Below are positions 59,520-64,000 of a stretch of 64,000 bases of DNA, in pieces (position 1 is the first letter of the stretch; each line of letters opens with the position of its first letter). The notes beneath the pieces are model-generated. The model was not told the origin of the DNA. It ran no database searches and saw only the letters and a program-made list of their open reading frames with translations. The stretch covers positions 15,493 through 79,492 of the forward strand of contig JBOHFK010000009.1 in assembly GCA_050699635.1 (NCBI GenBank), in the 5' to 3' direction. The position numbers were made by a program, and so were the translations under genes. The stretch comes from GCA-003244245 sp050699635. GTDB lineage: Bacteria; Actinomycetota; Actinomycetes; Mycobacteriales; Pseudonocardiaceae.

Positions 59520-61190
59520 CTACGGCTCCTGAGGCCCAGGGGCGCTGCCATTACGGCTCAGGCGGTTGCGCAGCGGTACCGCGAGCGCCTCGGTGAGCTC
59601 CGGAGTGCGCAGCACCAACAGCGCGCCGCCCATCACCACGGTGACGATCAACGTGGTGACCACCAGATCGAGCCACGCGCCGCTGACCCCGTCCCAGTCG
59701 GTCAACGCGCGCAGCGCGAGCACTGCAGCCACCGCCGGTACTGCCCCGATCACGCAGTCGCGAAACGTGATCAAGCTACGTTTGGTTTCCACCCGGCCCA
59801 GCCGCCGGCGCAGCCAGGTCTGCCCGACCAGCGCGCCCACCACCAGCGACAGTGAATTGGCCGCGGTGAGGCCGAGCACCACGTCGGCGTCGTCGAGGAA
59901 CACTGGGCAGGCCAGCAGCAGGGGGAGTTTCACCGCCACCATAACCGCGTTGATCATGGTTGGGGTGCGGGCGTCGGCCATCGAATAGAACACCCGCAGC
60001 TGCAGCATGGTCACCGCGTAGGGCAGCAGGCCGAAGGCGGACACCGCCAGCGCCACCCCGAGCCGCTCGGCGTTGCTGCCCGCCCGGCCCAGCGAGAACA
60101 GCGCGATGCCGATCTGCTGCCCGGCGAGGGTGAACACCACGGTGATCGGCACCAGCAGCAGGATGAGGTAGCGGCTGCCCACTGACAGGTGCTCGACGAC
60201 CCCGCGCCAGTCCGAATCGGCCGCTGCCCGGCTCATCCGCGGCATGATCGCGGTGAGCAGCGAGTAGCCCAGCACGCCGTAGGGCAGCTGCAGCAGCAGC
60301 CACACCAGGCTGTAGATCACCACACCGCCTGGATCGCCCTGTGCCGCGGCGCGGGTGGTGACCACAAAGCCGAGCTGGCCAATCAGGACATACACGATGA
60401 ACCAGGCGGCCATCCCGCTGGCCTGGGTGAGCCGGGAGTCCCAGCCCCACCGCCAGCCGAAGTGAAAGCCGGCCCGGCGCAGGCCGGGTAACTGCACCAG
60501 CGCCTGCGCGACGATCCCTGCCGTCGTCCCCAATCCCAGTACCAGCAGCTTCGGGTCGCTCAGTCGCGCCGGATTGAGGCTGATGTCGCCCGGAACCAGG
60601 GTGTAGAGACCCAGCGATACCAGCACGATGACGTTGTTGAGCACCGGTGCCCAGGCCGGCGGGCCGAAGATACTCCGGGCATTGAGGATCGCCCCGAACA
60701 GGCCGGACAGGCCGTAGAACAAGATCAGCGGCAGCAGCAGGTAGCTGAACACCGTGGCCAGCTGCGGGTTGGCGTCCTCGCCGGAACCGAGGAACAGCAC
60801 CGCCAGCAACGGTGCCGCGACGACGGCCAGCACGCTCGCCGCGGACAGCGCCACGAACGCGACGGTGACCAGCCGCTGCACGTACGCCTGGCCCTGATCG
60901 GCGTCCTCCTTCGCCGCGCGCACCAGCAACGGCACGATGACGCTGGTCAGCACCCCGCCGAGCAGGATCTCGTAGAGCATCGCGGGCAGCGTGTTGGAGA
61001 CGGTGTAGGAGTCGTTGACCACCCCGAGCCCGAGCACGGCGGCGAGCCCGAGCTGGCGGAGGAATCCGGTGATCCGGCTGACCAGGGTGGCCACCGCCAT
61101 CGTCCGGGTCGCTGCGATCAGGGAGGATTTCGACGGTCGGCCCTGCTCGCTGCCGGACCGGCTGCCAGCCGTGCAGTTCGCGGTGTCCAA
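59520..61190 (-). CDS. murJ: Lipid II flippase MurJ (MviN)
   Basis: The 556-residue MATE-like transporter has 14 helices. It begins ATRTMAVATLVSRITGFLRQ, with LPAMLYEILLGGVLTSVIVP, GLSGLFGAILNARSIFGPPA, LLQLPYGVLGYSLLTAIMPR and QLRVFYSMADARTPTMINAV, all classical MviN signatures. It flips lipid II to the outer face for peptidoglycan synthesis. It starts at TTG 61190, 3 bp after the DUF6049 stop, so the three genes DUF6049-murJ-pseudokinase form an operon as in mycobacteria. The gene is complete. Confidence 0.95.
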   Translation of the reverse strand: MDTANCTAGSRSGSEQGRPSKSSLIAATRTMAVATLVSRITGFLRQLGLAAVLGLGVVNDSYTVSNTLPAMLYEILLGGVLTSVIVPLLVRAAKEDADQGQAYVQRLVTVAFVALSAASVLAVVAAPLLAVLFLGSGEDANPQLATVFSYLLLPLILFYGLSGLFGAILNARSIFGPPAWAPVLNNVIVLVSLGLYTLVPGDISLNPARLSDPKLLVLGLGTTAGIVAQALVQLPGLRRAGFHFGWRWGWDSRLTQASGMAAWFIVYVLIGQLGFVVTTRAAAQGDPGGVVIYSLVWLLLQLPYGVLGYSLLTAIMPRMSRAAADSDWRGVVEHLSVGSRYLILLLVPITVVFTLAGQQIGIALFSLGRAGSNAERLGVALAVSAFGLLPYAVTMLQLRVFYSMADARTPTMINAVMVAVKLPLLLACPVFLDDADVVLGLTAANSLSLVVGALVGQTWLRRRLGRVETKRSLITFRDCVIGAVPAVAAVLALRALTDWDGVSGAWLDLVVTTLIVTVVMGGALLVLRTPELTEALAVPLRNRLSRNGSAPGPQEP

Positions 61191-61193
61191 ACC

Positions 61194-63488
61194 TCACCCG
61201 GCTTCCCCTGGTCCGATCACCGGCCCCGCCGGCGGTGTCTTACTTGCCGGCCCCGCCGGCGGTGTTCGTCTGTTGCGTACCCGGCGCACGATCCGGCGGG
61301 TTACCAGCAGGACCAGTAATCCACCGGCGCCCGCGGTCAACGCGACAGTAATCCTGCCGAATGCCGTCGAGCGCAGCTGTAGGGTGCTCGGCTCACCCAG
61401 CGTGGTGCCCCCCGGGGTACTCAAGGCGGCATCGACACTGAACTGGCCGGCCCGGCTCACCTTCGCCGGAATGATCAGCTGCCTGGTGCTGCGGGCCGGT
61501 ACCAGCTGCAACCCGACCGCCCCGGCCCGCAACCCGGCGGTCTCGGACAGGCTCAGCTCCACCTGCACCCCGACCGGCAACTCGTTGCTCACCGTAATCA
61601 GCAGCGGGGAGTCCGACGCGGCCAGGCTGTAGGGACCGGGTGGCGCCACGATCCGCACCGACCGGCGGAGCTCATCGAGCCGGGTGCTCTCCCCCGCGAT
61701 CGTCGAGGCGGCCCGGCTGGGTGTCTCGCGCCAGGCCGCGGACACGCCGCGCAGCAGCCCGAGCCGCACCGGGTCCAGCAGGGTCGCCGGCCGCAGATTC
61801 GCGGCGGGATCCAGCACGGTGGCCACCTGGAGGTCGCGCAGGACGTCGCGGTCCCGCTGGATCTCCGCGGTGATCTGGGCGGGGATCTCTGCCGCGCGAG
61901 CCTCGGGGGGGTAGCTCACCGTCGCGGAGTGACCCGCTGCGGGCCGGGTGGCGGCCAGCGCCGGCAGCTCGCGAGCAGTGACGAAGCCGTCTTGCAGGAG
62001 TTGGCGGGCCGTGTTCACCAGGGCGGTGGCCTCCGAGCCGCGCGCCTGCCACCGGCGTGGCGGTACCAGCAGCACCGGCCGGCCCGCGGTGGCGCGGTAC
62101 ACCAGCGCGCCGAGCCCGTCCTGGGTCGAGGTGGGGTTCGTGGTGCTGGCCAGGGCGCTGGTCAGCAGCGGGTCGACGAGCAACCCGACGGCGCCGTCCC
62201 GGTTGCCAGGGAGCGCGGCGGCCGTCGGTACCGAGCCACCAAGGAGGCCGACGACATCGCCAGGGGGTGCAGGCTGGGGCGCGATGCCCCGGGGGGTCAG
62301 CAGCACGGCGCGGGTCTGGAGTGCGGAAAGGTCGGCCAGCGTGCGTTCGTCGAGCAGCTCACCGGCCGGCCAGCTGACTCCGGTCAGTGGCTGCACCCCG
62401 AGCAGATCGCTCACCAGCCGGGTGCCGGTACTGGTGGCCAGGGCCTCCAGGTCGGTCAGCCCGGCCCGGGACAGCGCCACCAGATCGGCGTCGGCGTAGG
62501 GCAACGGCAGTACGCAGCGACCCTGAACGGTGCCGCGCAGCCGATCAAGCCAGCTCCGTGCGTCCCGCGCGCCACTGCCCTCGCTGATCCCGCGGGGACC
62601 GGAGACCTGGTAACCGTGGCTCATCCCGTCCAGGGTCTCCAGCAGCAGCGGGTCCACGGCGACGCACACGGCCGCGCCGAGGGGGGATCCCGGCGGCACT
62701 GCCTGCTCGAGCGCGCCGAGCAGGCCATCCAGCCGCCCACCGGGAGCGATCTCGGTGGCCAGCGGGTCGGTTCCGGGGCGGTCACTGTGCAGCAGGATCG
62801 GTTCGCCCGGACCGGTCGGCAGCCGCTCAGGGGTGGCGGCCAGCGGCCACACCACGGTCAGCGGGGCCGGCCGCGCGGGTGGCGCCAGCCTCGGTCCGGG
62901 TAACCCGCCCGTCGCGGCGGGCGGGATCCCGAGCACGGGCAGCAGCAGCGGGACCGACGCCAGCCGCGCGGTACCGCGGTCTTGCGGCGCGCCGTTGAGG
63001 TTGACCAGCACCGGGTACACGCCCGGCTTGGTGATCTCCAGCGACTCCAGATCTGCTCCGCCGCGCAGCGGTACCTCCAGGTGAAACGGGCTGCTCTGGC
63101 CGGGGTCGAGCTCGCCAGGCGGTTGCCCGATCACCGGCTCGGCCGGCACCGGCTGGAACCTGGTGACGTGCGGTGCTTCGGATTGTCCTTGCAACGCCCG
63201 GTTTACCGCGTCATCGGAGCTCACGGCCTCGTCGCGCTGCAGCCGGATGCCCAGCTTGCTGATCGGCCGGTCGCTGATGTTGACCACCCGGCCGGTCACC
63301 TGCAGCACCGGCGCGCTGTCGACGGTGACCATCCGGGGCGACAGCGCGGAGACCTCAAGCCGGGCCAGCGCGTCCAGACGTGGTGGCTGGAAGCGCCCGG
63401 ATGCCTGCGCGGCCGCGACGCCAGGACCGAGCAATCCACAGACCGCCACCACAGCGGCCACGGCCCCACGGTGAAGCCAGCTTGTCAC
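61194..63488 (-). CDS. DUF6049 family secreted/membrane protein (Rv3909-like)
   Basis: The 764-residue protein from GTG 63488 has a signal peptide (HRGAVAAVVAVCGLLGPGVA). It has a large extracytoplasmic region with a beta-rich N-terminal part (VLQVTGRVVNISDRPISKLG) and a middle domain (LLLETLDGMSHGYQVSGPRG, GVSWPAGELLDERTLADLSA), then a C-terminal membrane helix (TAGAGGLLVLLVTRRIVRRV) and a short Pro-rich tail. It is conserved in actinobacteria upstream of murJ and thought to be envelope-related, but its role is undefined. The length is normal. Confidence 0.88.
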   Translation of the reverse strand: MTSWLHRGAVAAVVAVCGLLGPGVAAAQASGRFQPPRLDALARLEVSALSPRMVTVDSAPVLQVTGRVVNISDRPISKLGIRLQRDEAVSSDDAVNRALQGQSEAPHVTRFQPVPAEPVIGQPPGELDPGQSSPFHLEVPLRGGADLESLEITKPGVYPVLVNLNGAPQDRGTARLASVPLLLPVLGIPPAATGGLPGPRLAPPARPAPLTVVWPLAATPERLPTGPGEPILLHSDRPGTDPLATEIAPGGRLDGLLGALEQAVPPGSPLGAAVCVAVDPLLLETLDGMSHGYQVSGPRGISEGSGARDARSWLDRLRGTVQGRCVLPLPYADADLVALSRAGLTDLEALATSTGTRLVSDLLGVQPLTGVSWPAGELLDERTLADLSALQTRAVLLTPRGIAPQPAPPGDVVGLLGGSVPTAAALPGNRDGAVGLLVDPLLTSALASTTNPTSTQDGLGALVYRATAGRPVLLVPPRRWQARGSEATALVNTARQLLQDGFVTARELPALAATRPAAGHSATVSYPPEARAAEIPAQITAEIQRDRDVLRDLQVATVLDPAANLRPATLLDPVRLGLLRGVSAAWRETPSRAASTIAGESTRLDELRRSVRIVAPPGPYSLAASDSPLLITVSNELPVGVQVELSLSETAGLRAGAVGLQLVPARSTRQLIIPAKVSRAGQFSVDAALSTPGGTTLGEPSTLQLRSTAFGRITVALTAGAGGLLVLLVTRRIVRRVRNRRTPPAGPASKTPPAGPVIGPGEAG

Positions 63489-63543
63489 GCGCCGGGCCCC
63501 CCGCTGGGGTCTGCCCGCGCCGGGGTCGTCAGGCGCGGGGTCA

Positions 63544-63972
63544 TCAGGCAGAGTCCGCAAGCATCGTGGTGGCGCGCTGGACCAGCCGGCGCTCGTCAGC
63601 GTAGGCCAGCCGGGCCGGCAGGTCAGCCAGTGGCACCCAGGCCACCTCGGTGACCTCGACATCAGCATCGGAGAGCTCCCCGCCGACTGCGCGGAGCAGG
63701 AAATGGTGCACCGTCTTGTGGATCCGGCGGTCCTCGGCGACAAACCAGTAGTCGATGCTGCCCAGGGCGGCCATCACCGCGCTGTCGATGCCGGTCTCCT
63801 CGGCCACTTCGCGCACCGCCGCCTGCTCCACCGTCTCGCCGTCCTCGACGTGGCCCTTGGGTAGCGACCACAACAACCTGCCGCGCCGATCCAGCCGGCC
63901 GATCACCGCCGCTCGCCCGGTTTCGGTGTCCACGACCAGCCCACCCGCGGAGGTCTCGGCCACGGTGCGCAT
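63544..63972 (-). CDS. NUDIX hydrolase (MutT4-like)
   Basis: The 142-residue protein has a complete Nudix box at residues 40-62, GHVEDGETVEQAAVREVAEE then TG, plus the preceding WSLPKG and a C-terminal VAWVPLADLPARLAYADERR. It hydrolyses nucleoside-diphosphate-linked compounds. Its place upstream of DUF6049 and murJ matches Rv3908 (MutT4) in Mycobacterium. It starts at ATG 63972, 55 bp before the DUF6049 gene. Substrate identity is not readable from sequence. Confidence 0.9.
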   Translation of the reverse strand: MRTVAETSAGGLVVDTETGRAAVIGRLDRRGRLLWSLPKGHVEDGETVEQAAVREVAEETGIDSAVMAALGSIDYWFVAEDRRIHKTVHHFLLRAVGGELSDADVEVTEVAWVPLADLPARLAYADERRLVQRATTMLADSA

Positions 63973-64000
63973 CCGAGGGGCCCGATCTTGGTCACTGCCC

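Noticed and set aside
61205..61260. Repeated CCCGCCGGCGGTGT units at the DUF6049 3' end as a mobile repeat
   Set aside because: They encode the Pro-rich TPPAGP repeats of the protein tail and are short; simple coding repetition suffices.

Overview
The window is about 64 kb of GC-rich DNA from an actinobacterium, most probably of the order Pseudonocardiales. The evidence is high GC at third codon positions, GTG and TTG starts, mycothione reductase, DUF222/HNH, XRE-DUF5753/DUF397 and DUF6049 families, and the conserved replication-origin block. That block reads nudix, DUF6049, murJ, pseudokinase, trxB, trxA, cwlM, then GNAT, parB, parA, rsmG, khpB, yidC, yidD, rnpA, rpmH and divergent dnaA. It matches the order known from Mycobacterium (Rv3908 to dnaA), but it is cut in two places.

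Layout: 1-9.5 kb is an accessory region with the end of a redox pair (CcdA-like, thioredoxin-like lipoprotein), an MFS exporter with a divergent TetR regulator, a damaged radical SAM/SPASM gene beside a Cys-rich Tat lipoprotein, a Clp-N protein with a small HTH protein, a PIN toxin-antitoxin pair and a broken MGMT/Ada gene. It lies where dnaN would be expected downstream of dnaA. 9.5-20.6 kb is the conserved origin block (dnaA, rpmH, rnpA, yidD, yidC, khpB, rsmG, parA, parB, ddl, an aminotransferase, a GNAT) with two parS sites and a six-copy 17-bp array. 20.6-53.8 kb is about 33 kb that separates the GNAT from cwlM, which are neighbours in relatives. It carries a full-length dnaE, a HigA orphan, XRE/DUF397 genes, diaminopropionate biosynthesis remnants, mycothione reductase, a sugar-oxidation-type cluster (molybdopterin protein, GMC oxidoreductase, gluconate dehydrogenase subunit 3, TPP enzyme, enolase superfamily, SDR), a SET-domain gene between 84-bp direct repeats, an ISAzo13-type transposase next to a truncated zwf, an HNH protein and an RHH/Doc pair. 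53.8-64 kb resumes the conserved block on the minus strand.

Functionally, the conserved genes supply replication initiation, chromosome segregation, membrane-protein insertion, ribosome and RNA maturation, lipid II export control (MurJ, pseudokinase, CwlM) and thiol redox control. The accessory parts are strikingly decayed. At least a dozen genes carry one-base frameshifts, internal deletions or truncations, while roughly 20 kb of core genes are intact. That contrast argues for real decay rather than uniform sequencing error, although raw reads should be checked. No rRNA, convincing tRNA or CRISPR array was seen.
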